Shown: positions 22,652 to 33,449 of the stretch, one piece after another
Layout of the letters: each line of letters opens with the position of its first letter
How positions within the stretch are numbered: position 1 is the first letter of the stretch
DNA from: Gambelia wislizenii
Lineage: Eukaryota > Chordata > Lepidosauria > Squamata > Crotaphytidae
Length of the DNA: 64,000 bases
Assembly (NCBI GenBank): GCA_030847615.1
Contig: JAUMIR010000003.1
Span: forward strand, 32,114,501 to 32,178,500
Direction: 5' to 3'
Made by a program: the position numbers and the translations under genes
Notes under the pieces: model-generated
What the model was told of the DNA's origin: nothing
Database searches by the model: none
What the model saw: the letters and a program-made list of their open reading frames with translations, nothing else

Positions 22652-22751
22652 TGCTCTGAGGTCAGAACAAGGTACCAACCATGAAATCAATGGTGTGCGG
22701 CTAAATCATGTTTAGTAACAGAGAATGTAAAGATACAGAAGTTATTTCATC
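22652..22751 (+). repeat. Inverted duplicate of an L1 segment
   Basis: These 100 bp are the reverse complement of 23408-23507 with 13 mismatches and no gap (87% identity by hand count). They sit between the RT blocks FIKWI and GGLTK of the same L1, where family members have only about 10 codons. Confidence 0.9.
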
Positions 22752-23066
22752 TGTGCATTAATTTGATCCATTTAATAAACTTATCTCCAAAGTTCATTTC
22801 CTCCAAAACCGTTCCTCCAGTTTAAATTGCCAAAAGTCTTCTCTGCATCTAAGAAAATCAGTGCAGCTTCCTTCTTGTTATGTTGTAGATATTCCAAGAT
22901 ACCCAACACATTTCTAATGTTATCTCTTAGTAGTCTTTTGGGTAGAAACCCACATTATACTCCTCAAATAAAGCCCTATTTAAAAAAAAAATCAGTCTTT
23001 CAGTAAAAATCACTGTAAGCAACTTATAATCATTGTTCAGTAACAATACTGGTCTGAATTTTTTTC

Positions 23067-23430
23067 TTAATGTCCTGATCTTTTTTTTTTAGGTATTAAT
23101 GCTACATTAGTCTCTTTCCAACTATCCGGAATGTTTTCATGCTGCAAAATAGTATTCATTGCTTGTTGCAAAGGTAATAGTAACTCCTCTTCAAAACATT
23201 TATAATAAAGAGCTGGCAAACCATCTGGCCCAGGTGTCTCTCCTGTTTTGCTTTTATTAATCACATCACAAATCTCCCACACTGTTATAGGTCTATTCAT
23301 AATTTGTCTTTGGTATTCGGTAATTTTTGATAGATTGTGTTTACCTAAGCATTTGCCCATGTTCTCCAAAGGAATTTCTTGACATTTATATAAAGAAGCA
23401 TAATACTGATGAAATAATGTCAGTATCTTT
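23067..23430 (-). pseudogene. L1 ORF2 RT fragment
   Basis: The longest open piece of the L1 copy (frame 23603-23067). It contains HQYYASLYK, ITVWEICDVINKSKTGETPG and GPDGLPALYYK, the region before and at the start of the RT fingers. It has no endonuclease, and the rest of the RT is in other frames. The first 30 or so residues of the open frame (beyond about 23507) do not look like L1. Confidence 0.8.
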
Positions 23431-23507
23431 ACATTATCTGTTGCTAAACCTGATCGAGCCCCACACCATTGATTTAATGGTTCGTACCATATTCTGACCT
23501 CAGAGCA
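23408..23507 (-). repeat. Inverted duplicate partner at the L1 5' edge
   Basis: The other arm of the inverted pair with 22652-22751. It contains the L1 block LTLFH and the bases just upstream, and ends where L1 similarity ends. Confidence 0.9.
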
Positions 23508-23874
23508 AGCAATTGCATATTCCACATTCTGGCTGGAGTATTCCAGCTCCAGGCCCGTAGCATTTCCTGCCCTTCTGTTCTGAAAATGGAGGGGTGTCCA
23601 CACACAAGCAGCCCATAAATGAACTGGTGCTTCTCATCCCTGCACTAGTCTATTGATGCCAGGAACAAGGTGCCTGGCCATGGTCAAATGGTTGTGTGCC
23701 TCACAATGACCTCAGCAGTCATGACGCACATACCCCAGCTGAGAAATGGCTGTGCCAGGCACTGTGCTGGCTGAGTGTGCGGAACCCCACCCCCCGCATT
23801 GTGGTAACGGAACTCCCAGTTTTCTCTGAAAGAACAGCAGCAAATGGTGAGGGCTTTTTTTTAACCATGTGTCC
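23508..23874. other. Unassigned sequence
   Basis: A moderately GC-rich stretch between the L1 and the next LINE fragment. I recognise no gene or repeat. Confidence 0.4.
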
Positions 23875-23886
23875 ACTCTGTCTTAA

Positions 23887-24553
23887 AAGTCAAAAGAGTC
23901 TGGAGTAATAAACACCTGAGGCGAAGAACAAAAATCAGTGTGTATAGAGCCATTGTACTGTCTATTCGCCTTTATGGAATAGGTCACCTATTCCATGGGT
24001 CACCTATCACCACCACTTATGACTCCTTGAACGCTTTCATCAGCGCTATATACGCACAATCATAAATATACACTGGACTGATGAATGTTGCTGTCCTTGA
24101 GCAAGCAGGGATCACCAGCATTGAGGCCATGATATTGAGAACACAGCAGCGCTGGGCAGAACACGTTTCTAGGATGGAGGACCATTCGCCTCTATGGTGA
24201 ACTCACCACGGGGTGTTACAAAAAAGCGATACAAGGACTCCCTGAAACAAAATCTCAGGCTCAGCGAAATTGATCACCAACAATGGTCTGCCCTGGCCTC
24301 ACATCAGGAGGCATGGAGATGCACTATCCACAATGCTGCAGCCTTATTTGAGAACTCACACCAAACAAGTCTTGAAGAGAAATGACAACGCAGAAAGAAT
24401 CACAACCTGGAAACATCACCCAAGGAGACCTTCTGCTGTGCTTTCTGCAACCAGACTTGTTTATCTCAGATTGGCCTTTTTAGTCATCAGCACGCTAGCA
24501 GAAAGCGCGGGTTGAGTCCTTCCTGAAACTTCGTTTGTGAAGAAAAGCCAGAG
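23887..24553 (+). mobile_element. LINE 3' fragment, same family as 941-4250
   Basis: It encodes the LINE C-terminus in broken frames: AVLEQAGITSIEAMIL, RYKDSLKQNLRLSEIDHQQW, HQEAWR and a terminal zinc-finger-like C-x2-C region near 24430-24510. It is 5'-truncated and has no poly(A). The 12-bp sequence ACTCTGTCTTAA occurs on both sides (23875-23886 and 24554-24565), a good target-site duplication. Confidence 0.85.
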
Positions 24554-24574
24554 ACTCTGTCTTAAGGGGTATTT

Positions 24575-24716
24575 TATAGAACCGTAGAATTACAGAGTTG
24601 GAAGAGACCTCAAGGGGTCCATCCATTCCAAACCCCTGCCATGCAGGAATACACAATCAAATTATTCCTGACAGATGGCCATCCAGCCTCTGTTTAAAAA
24701 CCTCCAAAAAAGGAGT
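24575..24716 (-). mobile_element. CR1 3' end fragment (antisense)
   Basis: Antisense tail and 3' UTR blocks (AGAATTACAGAGTTGGAAGAG, GATGGCCATCCAGCCTCTG). It ends in the coding region at TTTAAAAACCTCC. Confidence 0.9.
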
Positions 24717-24739
24717 CCTGGATTCTTGTCGGAACTTCC

Positions 24740-24842
24740 TGGACATCAACTGGACTAGAAACAGAGCCAAAACCCTGCATTGTCTGGACAACCAGGCACA
24801 GGGGAGGTCATTTCATTTGACCCATGCAGACAGGGATCCTGA
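24740..24842 (+). mobile_element. hAT-like right-end fragment
   Basis: GGAGGTCATTTCATTTGACC and CATGCAGACAGGG align with the right end of the insertion at 17046-17696. Confidence 0.5.
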
Positions 24843-25221
24843 TAGATCATTCTGAAAGCAAACCTAGGATGGGGAGAACTCTTGTAGATGCTGAGGTCAA
24901 GCCTATGTTGCTCTCCAAAAATGGAAAACCAGGCAGCCAGAAATGGGTATTTGGGAGCAAGCCCTCGATTCCATGACAAAATGATCTTCAGTAAGCTCGT
25001 TTCAGGACAGCACTGAACAAAAATTTGGAGAGGAACGAAGCCTTGGATATATATTTTTAAACAGTGAAAAACGAGAAGGTAGGTAATGCTTGGTGGATAC
25101 CATTTTTAGTCAAAAAAAACAAAAGGAGAGAAGCAAATGGTCAGAATGAAAAATAGTCTCAACAGGGAGATTCTCTTGTCTAAATTCACTCAAGGCATGA
25201 ATATCCTGGGGCAGCATATAT

Positions 25222-25256
<35 letters not shown>

Positions 25257-25259
25257 GTT

Positions 25260-25294
<35 letters not shown>

Positions 25295-25569
25295 ATGTGC
25301 CACATTGGGGATAGACCATACATACCCTCCAACTGTCCCAGTCCTGGCCAATCCCATGCTGTCCCACTTTGTTAGCTGCTTTTAAAAGGTCCCTGTTTCT
25401 CTCTCATCTCTTTTCCCCCTTTTTGCTCAGCTTATTTTAATTCTTGCAAACTGAGTTCAAAGGGAAAAAGTAGTTTCCACTCAGTTAACTCAGCCAGAGA
25501 ATCAGGAGAGAATGAAGTCTTAACCTTCCCAATAGGCTTGTATTTGGATATCTTTTTTTTTCCTGCTAT
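24843..25569. other. Unassigned sequence with pyrimidine tract
   Basis: No gene seen. The main feature is the pyrimidine tract listed separately. Confidence 0.4.
25224..25291 (+). repeat. (CT)n followed by a T30 run
   Basis: About 15 CT units, a short CCCGTTGG break and then 30 consecutive T. The tract is pyrimidine-rich across nearly 70 bases. Confidence 0.9.
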
Positions 25570-25815
25570 CAGGTGTGCTCAGAGAACATTTCCTTAGTCC
25601 TTAGGTCTGGCTTGACCTTTGTCGCATTGAGTTTTGGAATTTTCCATGGCCTCTCCTTAAAGTGATGTATGACTAGGCTTTGTTCAGCCAGAGTGTCTTT
25701 TTGGGGATCTTTCGGGGGTCCCTGATCTACTGCAGCTTGCATGGAAGGCCACATTATAACCAAATTATTAAATATCACCAATTATTAGGGTGCATTGGGG
25801 CTAGGGGTACCAAGT
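25570..25815 (-). mobile_element. Partial LTR copy
   Basis: It aligns on the same strand with 48423-48638 (TTTTGGAATTTTCCA against TTTTGGAATTTGCCA, ATGGAAGGCCACATTA, the AAATTATTAA block, GGGGCTAGGGGT against GGGGCTCTATTAGGGGT). That region is the U3-side half of the candidate solo LTR at 47730-48638, so this is a truncated relative. Confidence 0.5.
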
Positions 25816-25822
25816 TTGGTTT

Positions 25823-25909
25823 CAGCCCTTAGAAAACCCTGTGATAGGTTCACCTTAGGGTCTCCATAAGTTGGAAATGACTGAAGGCCAACAACAATAA
25901 CAACAACAC
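25823..25909 (+). mobile_element. Sauria-type SINE, 3' half only
   Basis: The tail half (CCTGTGATAGGTTCACCTTAG, ATAAGTTGGAAATGACTGAA) ends in an imperfect (AAC)n. The tRNA head is missing. Confidence 0.8.
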
Positions 25910-27411
25910 CTGTTAGGCTGATTGCATACATATGTGTAAATTGACTGTGCCCTCAAGTGTGAGTATTGGCTATTTATGGTCTGATCACTGAGCATCATCA
26001 AGATCTTGTGACTGCATAAAGCATATCCTCACTTACTGCATCCATCTTCCCTCACTATCTAGGCCCCTAGTAGTATCTCAGCTTTCATGTGCACCTGACT
26101 TGATGCTACCAGCCCCGTATCCATGACAGTATATAAAACTGGAACAAAGTGTCACTTAGGCTATTTCACTAGTTAGCCCGCCAACAAGCTAAAAATTTAG
26201 CAACCATCTTTAGCAGAGGAGCAACAGGTAAATATCAAACAGCTTAGAAAGCCAGGCAGCACACCAGGATTCTATGTGAGTTTCACTTAGTGACTGTATG
26301 ACTCAAAGTTTTTTGGGGAGAGCTAAGAGAACTCACTGTTGGGGAAAACCAATTAAATCAGATTTAATTACAGTTTCTATTCAGCTCAATGAAAGTGTTA
26401 AGGATATGCTTTCACTAAACTCCAACTAAAACAGCACGTTGAGTTTATTATTTTCTGGGTGTGCTATTATAATAATGAAATGAAATGAAATATACGAACA
26501 GTAGCCCAAAGATGAGATGAAGAAACATTGTCGTTTTGTACAAATCCCTAGGAGAAAAATTTATAATTGTTTTAATGCAAGTTTGTTTTAACTCATTCAA
26601 CTCATTCAAGAAAACAGAAGCAATTTATCATCCTTTCTAGTATACCAGGTAAACGAAAGTGTTTCTTATCTTCATTTTGAAAGGATGAGGGGAATACCTT
26701 TTGAAGGTGAAGAGGAGAACATTGTTCAATTGTGTGTGTGCATGTGTGTGTGTATTCTGTGAACCTTTGGAATAAGCTCTCCCACTATAATTTTGAGTGT
26801 ATCATTTTTGAGACTAGGATAGATACAGCTTTAGCAGGAGTCACAGCTCATGCAATGGAAGTGTCAAGTTCTCACACTCTGAATCTATTGTACACACACA
26901 CAGCAGGCAATTGATAAAAGTGGCCTGTCAGGGTGAAAATGACGAGAAGGCATTTTATTTTCAAACCTTCTCCTTGGCTAATGATAAGAAATAAGAAAAA
27001 CATAGGGGCATGATTCAGAAATCTGCTGACTCCTTTTCCTTTTTCATCTTCCTTTCTTAATTCAATGGCTTCTAGTACATAATGCCTTTTGCATTAAAGA
27101 AATGAAAATTTAAATACATTATTCCTGACTGTTACAGAAAACGAAAGAAAAAAATATCTTAACATTTTAGCTAAAGGTCTCCACAACAATATGGCTAATT
27201 CTGCATACCCATGGGGAATTTGGCACCTAAACCTGTCATGCTACATGGTCAGCTAGAAACAGAAAAGATTTTCTAAAATAATTTTCTATGTAGGGGGAAA
27301 TACATAGATAAAATAAAATCCTCAAAAAATAAAATCAGATAGCTATTGACCCCTAGAGAAGTGGGTTCTGGGTTCCAGTGCAAACTTTGAGTAACCTGAA
27401 CCTACCTCCAA
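25910..27411. other. Unassigned intergenic sequence
   Basis: No gene or recognised repeat in 1.5 kb beyond short GT runs near 26735. Confidence 0.4.
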
Positions 27412-27652
27412 AATGGTTTGAGTGTTGGACTAGGACTCAGAAGGACCAGGGTTCAAATCCTCATTCAGCCATGGAAACCCACTGTGTGACCATGGGTAAA
27501 TCACACTCTCTCAGCTTCAGAAGAAGGCAATAGCAACCCCCCTCCCCCCAAAAAAACACCCAAATCTGAGCAAGAAGACCCAAGGATAGGTTCATCACTT
27601 TAGGATCACCATAAGTTGGAAATGCATTAAAGGCACACAGCAACAAGCAACA
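27412..27652 (+). mobile_element. Sauria-type SINE
   Basis: Head (GGTTTGAGTGTTGGACTAGG), B box (GGGTTCAAATCC), body and tail (AAAGGCACACAGCAACAAG) are present. The first few head bases are missing. Confidence 0.85.
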
Positions 27653-28972
27653 ATCTCCAAAATAGGTTGGACACCTTGGGTATTATCTCCTGAAATCCAG
27701 AGAAGATTCACCATTCTACTGGCATGGAAACTACCAGCCACCACTGCCTCTGGGCAAATCTAAAGTAGTTCTTTGGATCCCTGAATTCATCAGAAGTATA
27801 AAGAATTGTCGCAACTGACCACTGCTGATGTGGTAGGGATGTGAATCCTTGACTAATTCATTCTTCCATGCAACAATGAATAATTATGCCTGATTCTTCT
27901 TGAGAGGAAAAGAATTAATATTCATTCGCATTAAGTATTCTCTCTGCATTTAAATACCCCAAATGTTGTGGAGGAATTATTCTTTGGAGGAAAAAAAAAC
28001 CTTTTGCACACACACACACACAAAACTCTGTTTTCTCCACTGAAAACAGGTTGTTGTTGCTGTTTATTTATTCATATAGCACCAGCAATGTGCATTTATA
28101 TAGTGCTATCAAGGTTTTCTATGCAGGTAATACTTTTTCTGCACATAAGCAGAGTTTTTTTGCACATACAAACATTTCCACCAATTAATTCCTCTACAAC
28201 ATCTTGGGACTTGGAATACTAGAAATTCAAATGTTTAGATAGTAGTATATTTTTCTTCTTTTGACCAGGGAGTTCATTTCATTCACATTCCATGTCAAGA
28301 TTGTGCAGTGCATTGGAAAAAAAAAATAGTTACATCAAATTACCCAATGTCTAAATCAATAAGTCTAGTTTCTTCTTCCATACTTTCTTCTATATTCACT
28401 TCTTCAGCAATTGTGTTCCCTAGGTCAGAGTCGAAGTCTTTTCCCTTTGTGTTTTTCTTTTTATCATTACCATATTTTCCATTATGGGGGCTACTAATTT
28501 TTATAGCAATCCCCCCTCTTACTACTTCTCCTCAATGTCTCTGTAAGAATTCCTGTGCTTTCTCAACTGAATTTAGTCTATATACTTTTAGTGGTGTCAC
28601 TAAAAGTAAAAATTACTCCTTGAAGTTGGTCCCATCTAAACAGTATCTGATTTGCTTTCAAATTGGGTATTAAAAATCATAATCCTTACGCTTTCTTAGA
28701 ATTCTTATTGGAATTTCCCATAATACAATCAAAGTTCTTCCCTGGCTTTCTGTTGGCTGTTTATTCTGTTCTTCTCACAGGGCCATTATTTTTTTCTAGG
28801 CTAGATTTCCTGACTGTTGGAAAAACCTTTATTTAAAAAAAAAAACACCTAGAAACAAAGAATAACAAATATTATTTCCATCCCTACCATGTTGCTCTTT
28901 CAAGGGGTTTACATGAGTGAAAGCTGCAGTAAAACAGTGTAGAAACAAATTCAGGCCTCACGGTGATGATAC
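27653..28972. other. Unassigned intergenic sequence
   Basis: It contains (CA)n near 28005-28022. The 121-aa open frame at 28308-28673 is Ser/Phe-rich with no recognised domain and I do not call it a gene. Confidence 0.4.
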
Positions 28973-29573
28973 AGGGGTTCTGTCTATACGAGGGGAAAAT
29001 AATATGAACACGTCCAAAAAGGCCAGCATTTGGAACAATGTGATCTGCCTATACAGTTAAAACTCCCCCTAAACTCTGCATGACCCCCTAGCCAGCTGGC
29101 TGCTATGAGTGATTACTTGCAATTTTAAATCTGCTGCTGCCATTTAAAAAAAAAAAAAGCTTCCTGTTGTGCACACAGGCATTATTTCATGTTCACAACA
29201 AAAAGAAATTTTTAAAAAGAGTATAAAATTGCTGTTTGATTGATTTACCGGACCCTCACACAGCCGAAATCCAACATGGCGGCCGCTTTGCTAGCCTCAC
29301 CCCCTGTGCTCATCCAGCCAATCAGATAACACTGCCTGTTCATATGCGTGTGAACATGACTGTTCAAATTCACATGTCGTACAGATCTTTTGGAAAAATT
29401 CAGATGAAGCCCTGGACGCCAGCAGGAATGGACTATATGGTTGATTTTGCAGCCCTTCTTCCGAATGACATGTACTTGTGTGAACGGCTGTCTGAACAGA
29501 TCACCATTCATTTACATGCTGTTTTGTTTTGTTTTGTTTTTGTTGTTGTTTTTTGCCATTTAGACAACCCCAG
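28973..29573. mobile_element. hAT-like non-autonomous element
   Basis: The left edge CAGGGGTTCTGTCTATACG and the inverted right edge CTGGGGTTGTCTAAATGGC are imperfect terminal repeats 600 bp apart. The interior shares AAATCCAACATGGCGGC and CAGCCAATCA blocks with the interrupted element at 43752-45189. No transposase and no clear 8-bp target duplication. A (TTTTG)n run lies near 29520. Confidence 0.6.
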
Positions 29574-29910
29574 GGACTAGTCTTGTCTTCATTTTCTGGC
29601 ACAACAAGGTGGCATGTAAGATTATTCCCTATGTGAAGCACGTTTCTACAGTGGATAATAACATCAGGCAGCAGTAGGGTGGTATAATGTTCTACAGTAT
29701 GAATAAATGTCATTTAAAGTTGCTGGAGTGAATATTGGAGATGGCTACTGGACCTTTAATGGTTATGTAGATGAAGGAATTTCAACAGATGTTGTTTGTC
29801 AGGCAACCAGAACACAAGCAACGCATGATAAAATTCCATCATCTACCCAAGGTCTTCCAGTAGGTTTTCATGGCTGAGTGGGGATTCATGGGGTATAATA
29901 TTCTATAATA

Positions 29911-30128
29911 TGGAGACCCAACAAGGTATAGTGGTTTGCATGTTGGACTAGGAGTCTAAGATTCCAATCCTCACTCAGCCATGTAAACCCACTGGGTGAC
30001 TTTGGGCAAGTCATACTCTCAGCCTCAGAGGAAGGCAATGGCAAACCCCTCTGAGTAAATCTTGTCAAGAAAACCCCATGATAGGTTCATCTGATGATTG
30101 ACACAAGCTGGAAATAACTTGAAGGCAC

Positions 30129-30160
<32 letters not shown>
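29911..30160 (+). mobile_element. Sauria-type SINE with target duplication
   Basis: Head, B-box-like region, body (GACTTTGGGCAAGTCATAC) and an (AAC)n tail of 9-10 units. ATTCTAT flanks both sides (29900-29906 and 30161-30167), a likely target-site duplication. Confidence 0.85.
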
Positions 30161-30161
<1 letters not shown>

Positions 30162-31583
30162 TTCTATGACATTCTATATGTGTATATGTAAGCATGTTAG
30201 GTAGTTTAAGGAAAGTAGTCTGTTGGGGGAGGAAAAGAGTACTTGGAATGTCAGCGATGATTGGGGACTGTCTGAGAGTTCAAAGGAGCATTTGAAAACT
30301 GGAGCAAGACAGCTCAGAGTGGCAGTTGCTCTTGGTGTATGATGTTTGTCCTGTGTGGAGGAGGGAGAGAGAGAGAGAGAGAGAAGGGCCAACTGGTGTG
30401 GATGGAGTTAGAATAGGTAGACTCGGGTAGGTCTATGTAGGTATTACATACATTTGCTTAAGGGGGGAGAGTAAAATGTAAGAAAATGTTCATCTCCTTC
30501 AGACTTCTTCTTCAGACACCTCTTCAGAGGCTATGCTGGTGACAAAGTTTTCCAGATATATTTGTATTTGTAGTGGTACCAATACAATAGAAGTTTGCAA
30601 CAAAAGAGAAAAAATCCAGCTAATACTTGCCAGTTTCTAATGTAATTAAGAGAAAGCATTACAGGGACACTGAAACTAGTCTTCCAGTTTGTGCCAGAGG
30701 ATCACATAAGTAAGGGAACATGGGAATCCCAGGGAAGCAGAATGTGGTAGTTCATGGGGGAATATATAAAAATTAAAGTAATCCAAATTTTTAATTTTTG
30801 GTTGTCCTGGACTATTTTCTGGCAATTTCCAGTTTCTTTTTAATACCCAGACATATAACAATAAAATAGTATCCTTTGCTCCTCCCTCCCCCACTCTCTC
30901 TCTTTAACAATAAGAGTGATCAGAGAAATGGTGCTTTTGCAATATAGCACTATAACTCTAAAAAAGTTTAAAAGGGAAAGGAGAACATTGCTCTTTCAAA
31001 CTACAGGATCACCTCAGCAAACTACAGCCTAGTTTAAAAAACAAAAACTTGGGAAGAGCCCTAGTATAGATACAATGACTGATACAGACAGCCCTCCCCC
31101 CCCCAAAAAAAAGAATGGAATGAGTGGATATGGAGATAAAAACCACTGGCTAAACCCCAGGAGGTACATCACAGGAATTCAGAATTCATTACATTAGTGT
31201 GTATTCCTTTTCCATTCTTTTATGGTTTTTGTTATGGTTTGTCCTGGGTCTGCTGAGAATGCTCAGTTCTTATTTGGTTCTTTATGGGACCCTTTTATAT
31301 TATGTTTTCTTTCAGTGTCTTTAAAACAGCACTTCTCCAAACCTTGGGGTTTTACTAAATCCACTGGTGCCACCTTACTCTGCAAAGGGGTGTTATTTGG
31401 CTATGTAACTGAACCGAGCCCAAACACTGGAAGTACAGTGAGTTATTTGGCTAGCTGGCACATTTATAAATGCACACTCCAATACAGCAGTGGAGACAGA
31501 TCTTTGGAAGCAAGCTTCCGTAACAAAACTTCCTATGGTGAATTGTGATGTGCACACCAGACGACCCGTCACACTACATAGTT
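30161..31583. other. Unassigned intergenic sequence
   Basis: (GA)n at about 30363-30384. The open frame at 31222-31548 (108 aa) has no recognised motif. No exon can be supported. Confidence 0.4.
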
Positions 31584-31586
31584 ATA

Positions 31587-31915
31587 GGACTTTTTCAGAC
31601 AAGTAAAATGCAATGGAAGCAGCCTCGCCACGTTGCGAGGCTGCTGCGCTGCAGGGCCTCCCTTTCGGATAATGCCCATCCCTGCCGGTACTGTTGCGGT
31701 ACCGCAGGGACATTTGAGTGTAATATTTTGGCAATTTTTACTCACGAAAGTTGATTGTGAGTAAAAATCGCCAAAATATTACACTCAAATGTCCCTGCGG
31801 TACTGCAACAGTACCGGCAGGAATGGGCATCATCCGAAAGGGACACCCTGCAGCACAGCAGTCTCGCAACGTGGCAAGGCTGCTTCCGTTGTATTTTACT
31901 TGTCCGAAAAAGTCC
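31587..31915. mobile_element. Palindromic MITE, copy 1
   Basis: A 329-bp foldback: the left arm starts GGACTTTTTCAGACAAG and the right arm, inverted, starts GGACTTTTTCGGACAAG. The arms pair almost to the centre near 31750. The 3-bp ATA flanks both sides (31584-31586 and 31916-31918). The element is GC-rich compared with its surroundings and codes for nothing recognisable. The 3-bp duplication suggests PIF/Harbinger, but the superfamily is not proven. Confidence 0.85.
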
Positions 31916-32017
31916 ATAGTGTTACCATTCCACTTTTACTGCCATAGCAACATCTTATGAAATCTTGAGATTTGCAGTGTAGGGAGGACTATTTAGAATT
32001 CTCAGCTAGAATTCTCA

Positions 32018-32940
32018 ATCATAGAATTAGAGAGTTGTAAGAGACCACAAGGGCCATCCAGTCCAACCCCCTGCCATACAGGAATACACAATCAAAGCAT
32101 TCCCGACAGATAGTCATCTAGCCTCTGTTTAAAAACCTGCACAGAAGGAGATTCCACCACACCACATTAGGAATGCTTCCTAATGGTTAGGTAGAATCTC
32201 TTTTCCTGTAGCTTGAACCCATTGCTCCTTGTCCTAGTCTCTGGAGCAGCAGAAAACAAGCTTGTTCCATCCTCAATATGACATCCCTTCAAATATTTAA
32301 ACATGGCTCTCATATCCCTTCTCAACCTTCTCTTCTCTTCTCTTCTCCTCATTAAACATACCCAACTCCCTAAGCTCCTTCTCATAGGGCATGACTTCCA
32401 GACCTCCCACCATCCTTGTCACTCTCCTCTGGACACGTTCCAGCTTCTCAATATCCTTCCTGAATTGTGTTGCCCAGAACTGGACACAGTATTCCAGGTG
32501 AGGTCTGATCAAAGCAGAATAGAGTGGCACTATTACTTCCCTTGATCTAGAAGCAATACTCCTATTAATGCAGCCTAGAATCGCATTGGCTTTTTTAGCT
32601 TCTGCATCACACTGCCGACTCATGTTCAGATTGTGGTCCACTAAGACTCCTAGATCCCTTTCACATGTACTGCCATCAAGCCAAGTGTCACCCATCCTAT
32701 ATCTTTCCATTTCATTTTTACTGCCCCAAAATAGTATCCTACATTTCTCCTGTTGAAATTCATTTTCTTAGTATTGGCCTAGCTTTCTAATCTACTCAGG
32801 TCATTTTGGATTCTGATCCTGTCCTCTGGGGTATTAGCTTCCCCTCCTAATTTGGTGTCGCCTGCAAACCTGATAAGCATGCCCTCTATTCCCTCACCCA
32901 AGTCATTGATAAAGATGTTAAATAGCACTGGGCCCAGGAC
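32018..32940 (-). mobile_element. CR1 LINE fragment (antisense)
   Basis: It runs from the 3' tail (32018) up to the RT motif C region (32940). A 137-aa piece (32710-32297) reads MERYRMGDTWLDG, DLGVLVDHNLN, YCVQFWATQF and similar. The DNA equivalent of the FADD box reads FAGD. It is 5'-truncated and frameshifted, and more diverged than the copies at 49-57 kb. Confidence 0.9.
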
Positions 32941-32949
32941 AGTTATTCA

Positions 32950-33040
32950 GCATACTACAAATCCCAGGATTCTGTAGGATGCCGCAATGACAGTTAAAAG
33001 GTAATCAAAGTGCTGTAGGTTGAAAGTGCCCCCAAACATG
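32950..33040. mobile_element. Half of a squamate hAT-like MITE
   Basis: ACTACAAATCCCAGGATTCTGTAGGATG matches the right half of the MITE at 53328-53552. The left half is missing. Confidence 0.5.
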
Positions 33041-33099
33041 GTGGTTCATGCATTAAAAAAAATAATAAACCTGACTACACTGAAGCTTGGGGGGGGGAT

Positions 33100-33180
33100 C
33101 ACTTTTTGGACTACAACTCCCAGAATTCCCTAGCCAACATAGCCCCCTGGTTGGAGTAGTTTGTGAATTGTAGTCTTAAA
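33100..33180. repeat. Dispersed 'ACTACAACTCCCAGAAT' repeat
   Basis: The block GGACTACAACTCCCAGAATT belongs to a short dispersed family with relatives at 16130-16200, 45990-46080 and 60757-60810. Confidence 0.5.
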
Positions 33181-33222
33181 TTACTTTTCCAGGCTGTTTG
33201 GTGCCTGCAATGAATAGACCAT

Positions 33223-33449
33223 GGGTGCATCCACACTACACAAATAATCCAGTTTGAAACTGTATTAATTGCCATGGCTCCTTCCTATGGAATTTTGGGA
33301 TTTGTAGTTAGGTGGGGCACCAGCACTCTTTGGCAGAGAAGGCTAAAGATCTTGTAAAACAACAAAACAAATCTTTGGATTCAATAGGAAGGAGCCATGG
33401 CGACTAATCCTGTTTCAAACTGGATTATTTGTGTAGTGTGGATTTGCCC
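33223..33449. mobile_element. Palindromic hAT-like MITE
   Basis: The ends GGGTGCATCCACACTACAC and, inverted, GGGCAAATCCACACTACAC match, and the subterminal AAATAATCCAGTTTGAAAC is identical in both arms. It is related in design to 53328-53552 and 63607-63825. It is non-autonomous. Confidence 0.7.

Larger units (their letters stand above)
20590..23507 (-). mobile_element. L1 LINE, 5'-truncated and decayed
   Basis: The minus strand carries ORF2 RT and C-terminal blocks in order: ITVWEI..VINKSKTG, GPDGLPALYYKCF and WKETNVALIPKKK (23300-23070), LLRDNIRNVL and AALIFLDAEK (about 22960-22840), KKGTR..LSPLWF (about 22590), FADDLVLALENP (about 22470-22420) and the C-terminal PELFLLVLMDV region near 21080. 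Stops and frameshifts occur throughout. A pyrimidine/A-rich 3' end lies near 20600-20680. A 100-bp inverted insert interrupts the RT region at 22652-22751. Confidence 0.85.

Noticed and set aside
28308..28673. A 121-aa plus-strand frame that might be a gene
   Set aside because: Low-complexity Ser/Phe content, no start context or domain, and no splice-linked neighbour.
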